Below are positions 45,524 to 55,129 of a DNA stretch of 64,000 bases, piece by piece. Source of the stretch: Akkermansiaceae bacterium. GTDB taxonomy: Bacteria; Verrucomicrobiota; Verrucomicrobiia; Verrucomicrobiales; Akkermansiaceae. Positions within the stretch are counted from its first letter, which is position 1. Each line of letters starts with the position of its first letter. The notes beneath the pieces are model-generated. The model was not told where the DNA came from. It saw nothing but the letters and a program-made list of their open reading frames with translations, and ran no database searches. The translations under genes and the position numbers were made by a program. Where the stretch lies: positions 1 to 64,000 of the forward strand of contig CAIKHZ010000155.1 of assembly GCA_903827375.1 (NCBI GenBank). The letters run 5' to 3'.

Positions 45524-47089
45524 TCACCAGGCATCCGTTCGGAACGGCGAGGCAGGCAAACCGTCCTTGTTATACAAATTGCAGCCATCGGGGTTCATGG
45601 TGAAGGCATATCTCACAGCCACCGGCTGCGGCACCGCAGCGCTGGATACCACCACCGTCTTGCCGTCAATCACCGCATCCGCCCACACCCATTTCTTGTC
45701 CTCGCCGGCAATGGCGAAACGCGCAAGTTTGCCGCCCTTGTCCTCAAGCGTCGGGTTGCGGCCCTCCTTCTTGCCCACCATCAGACCGGTTCCGATGTGG
45801 TCGAATGCCAGCAGCGCCTTGCCGCCCTGAATCTTGAGCGCCTTGAACAAGGGTCCCGAAACCTCCAACTGCTTCTGGCCATAGTCGCGATTGAGCGCCC
45901 AACGGGCGAGGCGCATGCCGACATCGAATTTGTTTTTCGGGTGGATGTCGTCCTTTTCGGCGAGCGGCACGGTATCGATGATGACGGCCATGCCTGTGTT
46001 AGGAATGGTGAGCGACTTGGTTTGCGCCTCGCGCAGTTTGGCCCAGCCATCGCCGCCGGCGGGGTCTTGCGACGCGGCGGTGAAATTGGCAAGCTGGACG
46101 AAATAGAACGGAAAATCCCCCTGCTTCCATTGGTTGCGCCAGCCGCCGATCAAGGCGCGCATCTTATGGTAATAGGTTTCACCTTCGCCGCCGTTGCCTT
46201 CGCCCTGATACCACAGCGCTCCTTTGATAGGTGTACGCACGATGGGATGGATCATGGCGTTATACATTCCGCTCCAGCGCTCCGTGGCAGGATTGCCCGG
46301 GATGACCGGTGGCTGGGTCGGCGGGGTGCCGCTGGCCAATTGCTTTTTGGTCAGTGCAACCCATGCCTCCATGTCAGCAAGTGCCTTGGGCATTTGGGTG
46401 CTTTGAAAGAGCTTGATCGCGTCCTTCTGGCCGGTCAGATCCGCCTTTAACTCATCCACCATAGCGAGGCCCTCGGCGGGCGTCCACGGCTCAATCTGGG
46501 TACCGCCCCAGTTATCATCGACAATGCCGATGGGCACGCCGGATTTGGCGAGAATTTCCCGGGCGAAATAGAAACCCACCGCTGAGAATCTGCGGGCCGA
46601 GTCAGGCGTACACACCTGCCATGGGGTTTCGGTCGTGGGTTCAACTTGCGGCTCTGCTGCCCGTTCATGATTGAACTTGATGCGGCGAATTTTCGGCAAG
46701 TCGGCCGTCTTGAGGTCGTCCTGCAGACCGATGCAGCCACCCAGTTCCATCTCCATGTTGGATTGGCCACCGCACACCCAAATATCCCCTACGATGACAT
46801 TCTTCAGCGTCAGGCTGTTGTTGCCCTTGACTAATAGCTCAAGATTTTCACCGGTTTTGATCGTCGGCAAGCTGAGCGCCCACTGGCCCTTGGCGTCGGC
46901 CTTGGTCGCGCCGGTTTTACCTGATAGAGTGAGGCTCACCGCCTCCCCTGCGTCGGCCCAACCCCAGACGTGCACCGGCAGGTCGCGCTGCAGCATCATG
47001 TTGTCGGTGAAGATTTTCGGCAGGCGCACGTCCGCGGAGGCGGGCATGGTGGCGAGCGCGCTGGCGAGCAGAATCAGGCGGTGACGCAT
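45524..47089 (-). CDS. SASA-type carbohydrate acetylesterase
   Basis: A 521-residue exported enzyme with a short signal peptide (about 19 residues, ending MPASA). The family blocks are VRLPKIFTDNMMLQRDL, nucleophile VCGGQSNMEMELGG, AEKDDIHPKNKFDVGMRLA with the Asp/His pair, and the C-terminal NKDGLPASPFRTDAW. It is the third member of the plain esterase group with 1414 and 9804. The stop overlaps a GTG that could start the GH172 gene, so the two are probably translated together, with the esterase removing acetyl groups before the glycosidases act. Confidence 0.88.
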   Translation of the reverse strand: MRHRLILLASALATMPASADVRLPKIFTDNMMLQRDLPVHVWGWADAGEAVSLTLSGKTGATKADAKGQWALSLPTIKTGENLELLVKGNNSLTLKNVIVGDIWVCGGQSNMEMELGGCIGLQDDLKTADLPKIRRIKFNHERAAEPQVEPTTETPWQVCTPDSARRFSAVGFYFAREILAKSGVPIGIVDDNWGGTQIEPWTPAEGLAMVDELKADLTGQKDAIKLFQSTQMPKALADMEAWVALTKKQLASGTPPTQPPVIPGNPATERWSGMYNAMIHPIVRTPIKGALWYQGEGNGGEGETYYHKMRALIGGWRNQWKQGDFPFYFVQLANFTAASQDPAGGDGWAKLREAQTKSLTIPNTGMAVIIDTVPLAEKDDIHPKNKFDVGMRLARWALNRDYGQKQLEVSGPLFKALKIQGGKALLAFDHIGTGLMVGKKEGRNPTLEDKGGKLARFAIAGEDKKWVWADAVIDGKTVVVSSAAVPQPVAVRYAFTMNPDGCNLYNKDGLPASPFRTDAW

Positions 47090-47155
47090 TGTGGGTGTGC
47101 TAGTTTTTATGAGCGAACAGACCAGAGGGAGACGCTGGTGAGATGGGGGCGCGGC

Positions 47156-48028
47156 TTATTTATCGGTGTAACTGGACTTCATTTTCCAGCCTTTGACCTG
47201 CTTAACCGTGGCATCGGCGCCGGTACTGAACAGGTTGATGCCGAGATTTTCCGGGGCAAAACCGCCGCGTGCGGCGAGGGCCGCCTGGCGGTCATTGGCA
47301 AAGACTTCGACGAGGTTTTTGTCGATAAACACGCGCAAGGTGAGGTCTTCGCCCGGCTTGAGTTCAAACAGCGCGTCAACTTTACCAACCATCAAGGTCT
47401 TGGTCGCGGGAATATAGGCAATCCAGTTTTTGAGGTCCGTGGATTTGAAGAGAGTGGGCGGTTTACCACTGCCCGGACTGCCGCCGGAGAGCGCATAGTA
47501 ATTGTCCCCATCGAGCCACGCGTCCGGATCCCAGTTGGCAATTAAGCCGCCGTCCTGGCCAGGCTTGATCTTGGGCTCGAGCGGATAGGACTTGCTCCAG
47601 GTCTCCAGCTTGTCGTCCTGCGCGATGGCCAGTTGATTTTTTCCCGACCCCCAGCCGTGATAGATGATGGCGGGTTTGCCTTCCTTGGTGAAAAAGCCGG
47701 TGCCGCTGAACATCCCGTGGCCAATGGCTTTCTGGGTGAGCGTCGTCGGTTGCCACTTCCAGTGCACCATGTCGTCGCTGGAAACGTGGGCAAAGTTGAC
47801 GCCATCGTTGTTGTAGATATAGTGCAGGTGATACTTGCCCTTCCAGTAGAAGGCACAATTCGGATCGCCCGGGAACGCATTGCCCGGGCCGGGGTGGATC
47901 AGATGATAGGACAGCCAGTGCGGCGGCGGCGTGGCCGGCATGGCCGGGATTGCCACCTCTTGCGCGCTGGCCATCAGGCCGCCTCCCAACAACCCTGCCA
48001 GCACCGTCAATTTTGTTATCTGTTGCAT
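47156..48028 (-). pseudogene. GH32 short-form gene with an in-frame deletion of about 182 codons
   Basis: The 290-residue product starts normally: a signal peptide, the linker AIPAMPATPPPHW, nucleophile block GDPNCAFYWKGKYHLHY and RDP-equivalent NWDPDAWLDGD. At about residue 202 STDLKNW is joined directly to IAYIPATKTLMVGK. In the intact paralogue at 35687 these two points are separated by 546 bases, so about 182 codons are missing, including the EDVSCP acid/base block and two or more propeller blades. The C-terminal sandwich (VFIDKNLVEVFANDRQAAL) is intact. At most two or three bases of homology are shared at the junction near 47423. The product should lack hydrolase activity. Confidence 0.82.
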
Positions 48029-48145
48029 GTCAATTTTTTGTTTTGTGTTTGTGTAATTGGATTCTCACTTCTTTGCTAGGCCACTTCATGGTTGAAGTGA
48101 TGAATGGCAAATAATAGTTCAGTGATTTAGGAGATAAAGAAATGC

Positions 48146-50143
48146 TCAATTGGCAGGACGGATGCGGATCAGCATGCAGCCGTGGCGCGGAATAACCGCC
48201 TCGAACTGGTCTTTGGAAATCCCGAGATCTTTTTGGCGCCACAGGTCGCGGACCTTTTGCGGGCCGGTCAACCCGAGGTCGGACCATTTGACGCTGACCT
48301 TGGCCGGGAAGAGGGTCCTGTTGAACAACCCGACCGCCTTCGAGCCGTCCTCCATGTCCTTGGCCCAGACTTCCATACCGTCCTTGCTTGAGATGCGACC
48401 CGCCGCGCTGCCGAGCGGATCTTGGTCAACTTCTAGCACCTCATCGTTGTTGAGCAGATTGAGGGTGAATTCATCGGCCTGGCTCAGGTCGCAGCCGAGC
48501 AGCAATGGAGCCGAAAGCAGGCACCACAGGCTGATGTGGGTGTATTGCTCGTTGGGTGTTAGATAAGTGGGCCGCGGTTTCCCCCAGCCGACGTGGCCAA
48601 CCACGAGCATGTCCGGGTCGTTCCAGTGGCCCGGCCCGGCGAATTTTTTCCACGGATCCTGGGCGAAGCCGATGCCAGACATGCTCCACCAGGTGTCGGT
48701 GATGTCGCCGGTGGTGCGCCAGAACTGGGCGAGCTCCGCCCACTTGTCGGCCTGGCCGAGGTCGGCGCTGTTAGACAGGGTGAGGAGGATGTCGCGTCCG
48801 CATTTGCGCAGGGCCTCGGACATGCGCTTGGTGTTAGGCACGTCATTCGGGCGCCAGTCATATTTCATGCTATCAAATCCCCACGCGGCCCATTGCTTGG
48901 CATCCTGCTCCTCGAAGGTGACTTTGCCGTTTTGCCCTTCGTTATCGATAGTACCCTTTGCATCATTGCCCGAGCCGCCGGTGTAACCGCCGTAGGAGAT
49001 TTTCCAGGGTGTCGAGTAAATGCCGATTTTCAGGCCGAGGCCGTGGACGTAGTCGCAAAGGCCTTTCATGTCGGGAAACCTATCGTTAGGTTCGAGCGAG
49101 AAGTTAGGGGCTTTGCGGGCCTCGCCAGCACGTCCCTTGTCGACGCGGGCCTGCCAGCCGTCATCGATGTTCATATAGGTCCAGCCGTGATTGATGAGGT
49201 CGGTTTTGACAAACGCCTCGGCAATCGCCCGCATCCTCTGTTCGGTGACTTCACAGTTCCAACAATTATAACTGGCCCAGCCCATCGGCGGGGTCAGCGC
49301 CAGCTTCTCGCCGACGACGATCTTCAACGGTTTGGTCGTTTTGCCCTTGGCGTTGGTGGCGGTCAGGGTCACTGGATAGTCGCCGGCCTTGCTGATAGAA
49401 CCGGTGATGACGCCGGTCTTGGCATCGACCTTGAGTCCGTCAGGCAGGCCCTTGGCACCAAAGGTGAGTGGGGCGGTTCCGGTGGCGGGGATTTTGAAGA
49501 AGAACGGGTTACCGGGGCGCACGCCAAACACCCTGGCACCGGTGATTTTGGGTTCGGGACCGGGCTTGGGGGTGAGAATCTCAGCCGGCTCGGGGGGGGG
49601 GAAGCTGACCAGATCGCCGGTTTTGCCGCCGTCTAGCGCAATCCTAGCATCCGCCCAGTCGCCGTTGCCGCCACCCCCGGGATTGATGGTTTTAACCAGC
49701 AAAAGCAGGTGTTTTTTGCCCACTAAGGAGACATCCACGGGTTTGGCGGCGTCCTTAAGTTGCATCTTACCGCTGGACCAAAGGAGGTCATTATCGCCAT
49801 AGACAAAGAACTCGACCGGGTCAATGAAATCCCCTTGGTCATTCACGCCAACCGATGCCAAAAACTTCTGCACCCCGGGTTTGAGGTCGAGTTCAAAAGC
49901 GCTGTAACCCTCACCAAAAAAAGTCGTCTGAAAACCCCGTTCAAAGGTTTTGTCGGCGATGGTCAATGGCTTGTCATTACAGGTCTTGTCTTTGACAGCG
50001 GGTTTCCAAGTCCCACAAGACTGCTGCACCTTGGTGAGATCCAAGTCTGAAAGCCAGCAGACGCGCGCCGTTTCCGCAGCCCGCACTGGAGCGGCCATGA
50101 CCATAGTCAGGGAAACTGTTAGTGATAAGGGTAAGTGTGTCAT
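48146..50143 (-). CDS. GH27 alpha-galactosidase with NPCBM and Ig-like domains
   Basis: The protein is 665 residues from ATG 50143; the frame continues to 50224, overlapping the previous gene, but only this start gives a signal peptide (MTHLPLSLTVSLTMVMAAPV). Domain order is as in 33636: NPCBM (ARVCWLSDLDLTKV, ASVGVNDQGDFID), Ig-like He_PIG domain, then the GH27 barrel with TPPMGWASYNCW, nucleophile SMKYDWRP and acid/base WRTTGDITDTWW. A run of ten G bases in the linker encodes a Pro triplet. The mature sequence is close to the 33636 paralogue, pointing to a fairly recent duplication. Confidence 0.9.
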   Translation of the reverse strand: MTHLPLSLTVSLTMVMAAPVRAAETARVCWLSDLDLTKVQQSCGTWKPAVKDKTCNDKPLTIADKTFERGFQTTFFGEGYSAFELDLKPGVQKFLASVGVNDQGDFIDPVEFFVYGDNDLLWSSGKMQLKDAAKPVDVSLVGKKHLLLLVKTINPGGGGNGDWADARIALDGGKTGDLVSFPPPEPAEILTPKPGPEPKITGARVFGVRPGNPFFFKIPATGTAPLTFGAKGLPDGLKVDAKTGVITGSISKAGDYPVTLTATNAKGKTTKPLKIVVGEKLALTPPMGWASYNCWNCEVTEQRMRAIAEAFVKTDLINHGWTYMNIDDGWQARVDKGRAGEARKAPNFSLEPNDRFPDMKGLCDYVHGLGLKIGIYSTPWKISYGGYTGGSGNDAKGTIDNEGQNGKVTFEEQDAKQWAAWGFDSMKYDWRPNDVPNTKRMSEALRKCGRDILLTLSNSADLGQADKWAELAQFWRTTGDITDTWWSMSGIGFAQDPWKKFAGPGHWNDPDMLVVGHVGWGKPRPTYLTPNEQYTHISLWCLLSAPLLLGCDLSQADEFTLNLLNNDEVLEVDQDPLGSAAGRISSKDGMEVWAKDMEDGSKAVGLFNRTLFPAKVSVKWSDLGLTGPQKVRDLWRQKDLGISKDQFEAVIPRHGCMLIRIRPAN
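49592..49601. repeat. G10 homopolymer inside the GH27 gene
   Basis: Ten consecutive G on the plus strand (C on the coding strand) fall in the linker between the NPCBM and Ig-like domains and encode part of PPPEPAEIL. The paralogue has AGPEPAEIL and no such tract. Slippage here would shift the frame before the catalytic barrel. Confidence 0.8.
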
Positions 50144-50165
50144 AAAATGTAAGAGTTCTGGTGGA

Positions 50166-52334
50166 TCAATGCTTCGACCAGATGGACTTGAGTTCGTGCA
50201 CTTCGAGTTGCTGGAAGGTGACATTGCCGCCGGTTACGGCAACCTCGGCACCCAATGCCGTCGGATTGGGAGTGATCGGCAGCGGCACGTAGGCCAGGCC
50301 ACCGGCGGTGAACACTTCATAGGTGTTCCGGTCGGTGAAAACCGTTAGGTCGATCTTGCCGTCACGCAGCGGCGCCGCAACGTTGTGGCCACCCACGGCG
50401 AGCGTATGCTGCTCCGTGTTGTAAGTGATAGGAATGCCGCGCAAGGTGAATTTCACCTCACCCTTGGCCGGTGGCGTGAAGGTGGCGCGAAGCTCTAACA
50501 ACTCAGCCGAGGCCTTGGCGAGCGGGTTGGGCGCATCGGGGGCGAGGTCCAGTGCTCCACAATCGATGGATTTGGCGCGCAAGGATTTCAATTCATCGAC
50601 CGGGGTCCAGGCCAGGCGCGGGCCCTCGGGGGTGGAGCGCAGGGTGAGTTGGTTAGGCAGGCTCATGGCCTGGTTGAAGGGCATGCCGAACGTTGCATGT
50701 TGGAGCCAGCCGATTTGGATGGTGCGGCCCTTGGGGTCATGCGAAAATGTCTGTGCCGCGTAGAATCCACCGCCCTGATGGCCTTTCAATTTTGGAGTTT
50801 CGGGCGTGAATGTTTTGCCGTCGAAGGTGCCGATCATATAATCACTGCTCGCTGCGGTGAGCACCCATTTCTTGTTGGTGGCGACGCCATCGACCGGGAG
50901 TTCGAAGAAATCCGGGCATTCATAAAACCCCTCGATGCGGCTTTGGAAGGTCCAGGTTTTCAGATCCGGCGAGGTATAGAAAGCGACGCACTGTTTGCCG
51001 GTGCCTTCGTCATACACGGCCATCACCCACTGCTTGCTCGGTGCGTGCCACAGCAGGCGCGGGTCGCGGCCGCCGTGTTTCACCACCGGGTTGCCTTCGA
51101 AATCGGTAAAGGTGCGGCCCTTGTCGTTGGAATAGACGATGCACTCGCCGCGGCCGGTGCTGGTGAAGGCGGCCACTAGCAAATCGTCGGCACCTGTTTT
51201 CCAACCGGAGGTGTTCGCCTTGTCCACTATGGCGCTGCCGGAGAATACCGCGTCGCCCGGGGCGTGCGGATAGATGCCGATGGGCAGTTCCTTCCAGTGA
51301 ACCATGTCGCTGCTCACGGCGTGGCCCCAGTGCATGTTACCCCAACCCCAGCCGTAAGGATTGAGTTGATAGTAAAGATGATACTCGCCCTGGGAGAACA
51401 CCATGCCGTTGGGATCGTTGTTCCAACCGCGCCGCGAGGAAAAGTGCAACTGGGCACGCAATGGCTCGCTGTACAGGTTGGCCGAGTCCTTGATGGTATC
51501 GCTCTGCTCGATCGAATCCAGAAACTTGGAACCCGCTACCATCTTTTCCACCTCGAGCGTGACGGTTTTGCCGTTCCAGTCGCTCACGTCCATGAAGGCC
51601 CACCAGTCAGGCGTGTCGTCGGCCAGTCCGATATCATTGCGCACCGCGAGCTTGCCATCAACGAGTGTGGTGACGGGACGGGCGGGCACGCCGTTTTTGA
51701 TCGGGATGTTGAGGTAGCGCTTCTCGATTTTGAAGTCCCGTTTGGCATTGACGAACAATTGCAGTTGCGGGGATTTGGGGTCGGCCGGGGCAGGCTTGAC
51801 GTCGGTTAGGACAATCTGGTCCACGTTGATATGCCCCTTGCCTTGATCTCCTGAATTGTCAGTGATTTGGATGATCGCGGACTTGCCGGCGAATTCCTCC
51901 ACATCCCACGAACCCGGAGCAAGCGTCTCGGTGCCCTCGGGCAAGTCCTTGGATGCACCAGCCACACGGACCACCTTGCCACCGACGAGAAGGTTCAGGC
52001 AAACTCGTTCCACGTCCTGGCTTCCTCCTATCAGGAATGTGATGTACTTGCGTTCGATCTTAAACTCCGGCGAGGTGAGCGAACCGGTTCCCCCGTCGCC
52101 CAGATAGTATGAGCTGGCGAAGCCCTTGCCCATGAAGCCGGTCACGGGCTTCGTCAGGTCGGAGCGCCATGGGTTGATCAGTCCGCCATGGGCCGGTCCG
52201 GCACCGAAGGCGTCGCCGTTAGGTTTCCAGTCGCCGTAGGTGTCACCTTCAAAGTTGGCGATGACGATGGGTTCGGCGGCGTGGGCGGAGAGAGCCACAA
52301 AGGCTGATAGGATTGCGGGTATCAGTGGTTTCAT
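50166..52334 (-). CDS. GH32 fructan hydrolase with complete catalytic triad
   Basis: A 722-residue exported GH32 enzyme with a signal peptide ending near SAHA. An N-terminal beta domain (about residues 22-290; IVIANFEGDTYGDWKPNG, a block common in levanase-type proteins) precedes the propeller. Catalytic motifs are complete: RRGWNNDPNGMVFSQG with Asp307, GRDPRLLW, and GFYECPDFFEL with Glu472. The C-terminal sandwich includes VFTDRNTYEVFTAGG. This is the only GH32 protein in the window with all three canonical motifs, so it is the best candidate for the main exported beta-fructofuranosidase. It is the active counterpart of the pseudoenzyme at 37148. A repeated intergenic element lies upstream of its start. 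Confidence 0.9.
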   Translation of the reverse strand: MKPLIPAILSAFVALSAHAAEPIVIANFEGDTYGDWKPNGDAFGAGPAHGGLINPWRSDLTKPVTGFMGKGFASSYYLGDGGTGSLTSPEFKIERKYITFLIGGSQDVERVCLNLLVGGKVVRVAGASKDLPEGTETLAPGSWDVEEFAGKSAIIQITDNSGDQGKGHINVDQIVLTDVKPAPADPKSPQLQLFVNAKRDFKIEKRYLNIPIKNGVPARPVTTLVDGKLAVRNDIGLADDTPDWWAFMDVSDWNGKTVTLEVEKMVAGSKFLDSIEQSDTIKDSANLYSEPLRAQLHFSSRRGWNNDPNGMVFSQGEYHLYYQLNPYGWGWGNMHWGHAVSSDMVHWKELPIGIYPHAPGDAVFSGSAIVDKANTSGWKTGADDLLVAAFTSTGRGECIVYSNDKGRTFTDFEGNPVVKHGGRDPRLLWHAPSKQWVMAVYDEGTGKQCVAFYTSPDLKTWTFQSRIEGFYECPDFFELPVDGVATNKKWVLTAASSDYMIGTFDGKTFTPETPKLKGHQGGGFYAAQTFSHDPKGRTIQIGWLQHATFGMPFNQAMSLPNQLTLRSTPEGPRLAWTPVDELKSLRAKSIDCGALDLAPDAPNPLAKASAELLELRATFTPPAKGEVKFTLRGIPITYNTEQHTLAVGGHNVAAPLRDGKIDLTVFTDRNTYEVFTAGGLAYVPLPITPNPTALGAEVAVTGGNVTFQQLEVHELKSIWSKH

Positions 52335-52520
52335 AATTTGAGGAGATAACTGATCATCATTCTTGTGATCACTGTCATCATACTAGGTTAATGTAAACGC
52401 TAGCGAGGCTGCGCCTCAGACACAAGACGCAAGACTTGAAGACGGCTCGGCTGAACTCGCCAAACGCACAAGAGAAGAAAACTTGACCTAACGACATTAA
52501 CTTTGGCTTTTTCAAGGACT
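52335..52520 (-). promoter_or_regulatory. Intergenic region upstream of the GH32 gene, probable regulatory leader
   Basis: No gene is seen in these 186 bases between the GH36 stop and the GH32 start at 52334. The part nearest the GH36 gene is one copy of an intergenic element also present at 60404-60500. A perfect 5-bp stem (gaggc/gcctc) lies at 52405-52417. The remaining ~70 bases before the ATG contain tgatca-type sequences but no promoter I would assert. Confidence 0.45.
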
Positions 52521-52525
52521 CTAGG
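52405..52525 (-). repeat. Intergenic element, copy A
   Basis: Read on the minus strand, this begins cctagagtccttgaaaa, continues through ttaggtcaag and agtcttgcgtcttg, and ends gtctgaggcgcagcctc. The same blocks in the same order occur on the plus strand at 60404-60500. Copy A has about 25 extra bases in the middle. The TAG stop of the GH36 gene is part of its first block. The final block folds into a small hairpin in both copies, with the stem conserved and the loop different. Confidence 0.8.
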
Positions 52526-55082
52526 GAGAGGGAATTGTCACCGGCTTGTACCGGACCAACAGGCTGCCGCCTTTCGAGGCAATGCGCAGGTTAGTTCCCT
52601 CGGCAAGCTCCTTGCCGGTCCCGTTGAGTTGGGTTTTGCGGCGCAAGTTGTCGATGAATTCGACCGAGTAGGTGGCTTCAGGATTAAGCCCGTGGAGACC
52701 GACGATCAACCCCAGCAACTCGCATTCCGAATGGCGGAATGCCAGCACCATTCCCTCATCAAGGTCGGCGCGGTGAAATTGATAGGCCATAAACTGGTCA
52801 GGAGCGATCGACACATTCGACAGAGGGTAGAAGTCTCCGTACCAGTACTTCCGGTTCTCAGATGCCTCTGCCACCGACGCTTTTGCCACATCCATCGGAA
52901 AACCCGGAGCTAAGTAATCGAACTGCGCGATCAACCCGATGGTCGCGGCGCTGCGGAAGTCATACGTATCCGGCGTCCATGCACAAGCTGTGTGGTAGGG
53001 AATATACTGGCTCAGACCGACTGTCTGAAGTTGATTCAACTCAGGATGGCCCGGGGAACAACTTGTATCACTTCTCCAGAGCGGCACGGAGCGCATGCAT
53101 GTTTCGATGTCGATCCTGCGTCCACCTGATGCGCAGTTGTCTATCATCAAGCCTGGATGTTGCGCCAGAAGACTGTCCCACATCTGGTAATGACCCTCAA
53201 CATAGCGAATCTCGGTCATTCCCTGCCTATCCGGCGTGTCATTGCCCCTCCAAAAGTCAAGAGGATCCATATTAAAATCATTTCTGTAGATATCGATTCC
53301 GTATTCGGTGATTCTCTTTGACAGGAGATCGGTCAAAAACTGCCGGGCTGCCGGGTCATTTAACTTGTAGAGACCGCCGTCTTTGCCCCCGAAGACAAAT
53401 TCTGGGTGCTCTGCTGCAATTTGCGTCCCGGCACAGACTCGTTCCGGTTCGAACCATAACAGAAACTTCATCTGGTTGCTGTGGCACCAGTCCGAGACGG
53501 GCTTCAGCCCATGGGGAAACTCATTCGGCTTGGCATACCAATTGCCGACGCCATTGGGAAAACCTCCTGGAAACCATGCGGCATCTAGCCACATCGTGTC
53601 CATTCCGATCTCACAGGCCGCTTTGGACGCAGCAATCTGCCCGGCTTCCGTGGCCCAGTCCGCGCGAGTTTGCGAGTAACGGTCGAAGCACTGCAAGGCG
53701 CTGGGCAGCCTCGCCGGCTTGCCATCGTGCTTCGGCACATACTCATAGAGCAGCAATCTGCGCCAGCGGTTGTGGGCGTCCGTACGATCCCCTTTCCAAG
53801 GCATGATGACGATACGTGGCGTACGGATTTTTTCACCTGGATGGAGCAACAGATGAGTGAGTTGCATGCCCGCTGCAACCCTCATGGAGCCTGTGGCACT
53901 GCGCTCAAAGGCCGCCGCCCATTGCCCGGACCAACCAATTGCGGCAATCATTCCCGAACCGGCGTATTCGAGATTGAAAAACGGGAATGCGCTTGTGTTA
54001 GAAGGTCGACCACCGGATGGGGCCATGCGGACGCTCTTGCCGGTCTCGATCACAGTATCTATCGGCTTGAATGACTGATCTCCGCAAGCATCGCCCTGCA
54101 GCTGGTGGAGCGTCATCGGCCCCTTGCCATTCGTAGGAGCGACCGTCATGTCGAGAGCCTGAACATTCTCGATGACGGGTGTATCCCGGTCGCCCATATT
54201 CTCGAAGAACAACACCCAATCGACTGCGGGATACGACTTGAAGACCTTTACATCAGCGGTGACGGCAAGACCGGTGAGCGGATCGGTCCACTTCACCAGA
54301 TACTGGACGAAGTCCTGGTGATCGATCTTCTCGACAGTTTGCTTCCAGTTATTCAGGAACCCGGACGATGGTTTGCCATCCATGGTGAATGAGAATGGCA
54401 GTGTCTCCGCAAACAGTGACTGATCGCGATTTTCATCAAGCCAGCGCACGCTGCCATCGTCCATGACGAAGCGGGCATCGGCCCAATCCGCCTGGTCGTA
54501 GGAGGGACCATCCGGGGTGGTGTCCACTTTCAGAACGATGAGTTTTGCCGCATCAGGAATATTTATAGTAACTGGAAGCGGGGCTTCACCGCCCTTCAAT
54601 GTCGGCGTATGAAGAACTTCCTTGTTAGCGATTTCGACGATGAATTGGACACTGCCATGAATTCCCTGAGTATCATAATTATTGTCTATACCCGTGCTGG
54701 CTTTGAACAGCTTTGCGCCCGCTGGCACGTCAACCGCTATCTCGCTGTTAGCATGGGTGCCGAGACCATGTTCGAAGTGGCTTTTGCCGATGGTTATGGG
54801 GGTATCCATGCACGATTGGCCAAAGTGGAGAGAGCTATAATCTTGGCGGCGGACATGAACCCCAATCCCTTGGCTGCTGGCGTCGGCCTCGATGCAGGCA
54901 AACGCCGTGCCTGCCCAACGGGTGACTTGCTGGATATCGCGGGAGCTGGCCATCACCGAATCCTTGCTGGCACCGGCAGGGATATCCTCCCCACGGGGGG
55001 CCTTGGCCGCACCTTGGGCGTTTGCATGACAGTGCAGGAGGGCCAGCCAAGCGGTCAACAGAAGCCATGAATATTTCCGCAT
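52521..55082 (-). CDS. GH36 alpha-galactosidase with NPCBM domain
   Basis: The protein is 853 residues from ATG 55082, which starts the signal peptide MRKYSWLLLTAWLALLHCHA; earlier in-frame ATGs at 55091 and 55133 are possible. An NPCBM-like domain (about 80-210; FEHGLGTHANSEIAVDVPAG) precedes the GH36 N-terminal sandwich and barrel. Barrel blocks are DTMWLDAAWFPGG, KFLLWFEPERVCAGT, nucleophile IYRNDFNMDPLDFW (Asp of RNDF, where KWDMN is more usual), MIDNCASGGRRIDIE and acid/base LWRSDTSCSPG. It should release alpha-galactose from oligosaccharides. Its stop codon lies in the repeated intergenic element. Confidence 0.85.
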   Translation of the reverse strand: MRKYSWLLLTAWLALLHCHANAQGAAKAPRGEDIPAGASKDSVMASSRDIQQVTRWAGTAFACIEADASSQGIGVHVRRQDYSSLHFGQSCMDTPITIGKSHFEHGLGTHANSEIAVDVPAGAKLFKASTGIDNNYDTQGIHGSVQFIVEIANKEVLHTPTLKGGEAPLPVTINIPDAAKLIVLKVDTTPDGPSYDQADWADARFVMDDGSVRWLDENRDQSLFAETLPFSFTMDGKPSSGFLNNWKQTVEKIDHQDFVQYLVKWTDPLTGLAVTADVKVFKSYPAVDWVLFFENMGDRDTPVIENVQALDMTVAPTNGKGPMTLHQLQGDACGDQSFKPIDTVIETGKSVRMAPSGGRPSNTSAFPFFNLEYAGSGMIAAIGWSGQWAAAFERSATGSMRVAAGMQLTHLLLHPGEKIRTPRIVIMPWKGDRTDAHNRWRRLLLYEYVPKHDGKPARLPSALQCFDRYSQTRADWATEAGQIAASKAACEIGMDTMWLDAAWFPGGFPNGVGNWYAKPNEFPHGLKPVSDWCHSNQMKFLLWFEPERVCAGTQIAAEHPEFVFGGKDGGLYKLNDPAARQFLTDLLSKRITEYGIDIYRNDFNMDPLDFWRGNDTPDRQGMTEIRYVEGHYQMWDSLLAQHPGLMIDNCASGGRRIDIETCMRSVPLWRSDTSCSPGHPELNQLQTVGLSQYIPYHTACAWTPDTYDFRSAATIGLIAQFDYLAPGFPMDVAKASVAEASENRKYWYGDFYPLSNVSIAPDQFMAYQFHRADLDEGMVLAFRHSECELLGLIVGLHGLNPEATYSVEFIDNLRRKTQLNGTGKELAEGTNLRIASKGGSLLVRYKPVTIPSP

Positions 55083-55129
55083 CTGATGCATTGATGTTGA
55101 AGGACCCCGGGAAGCTGGCTGGGGCACAA

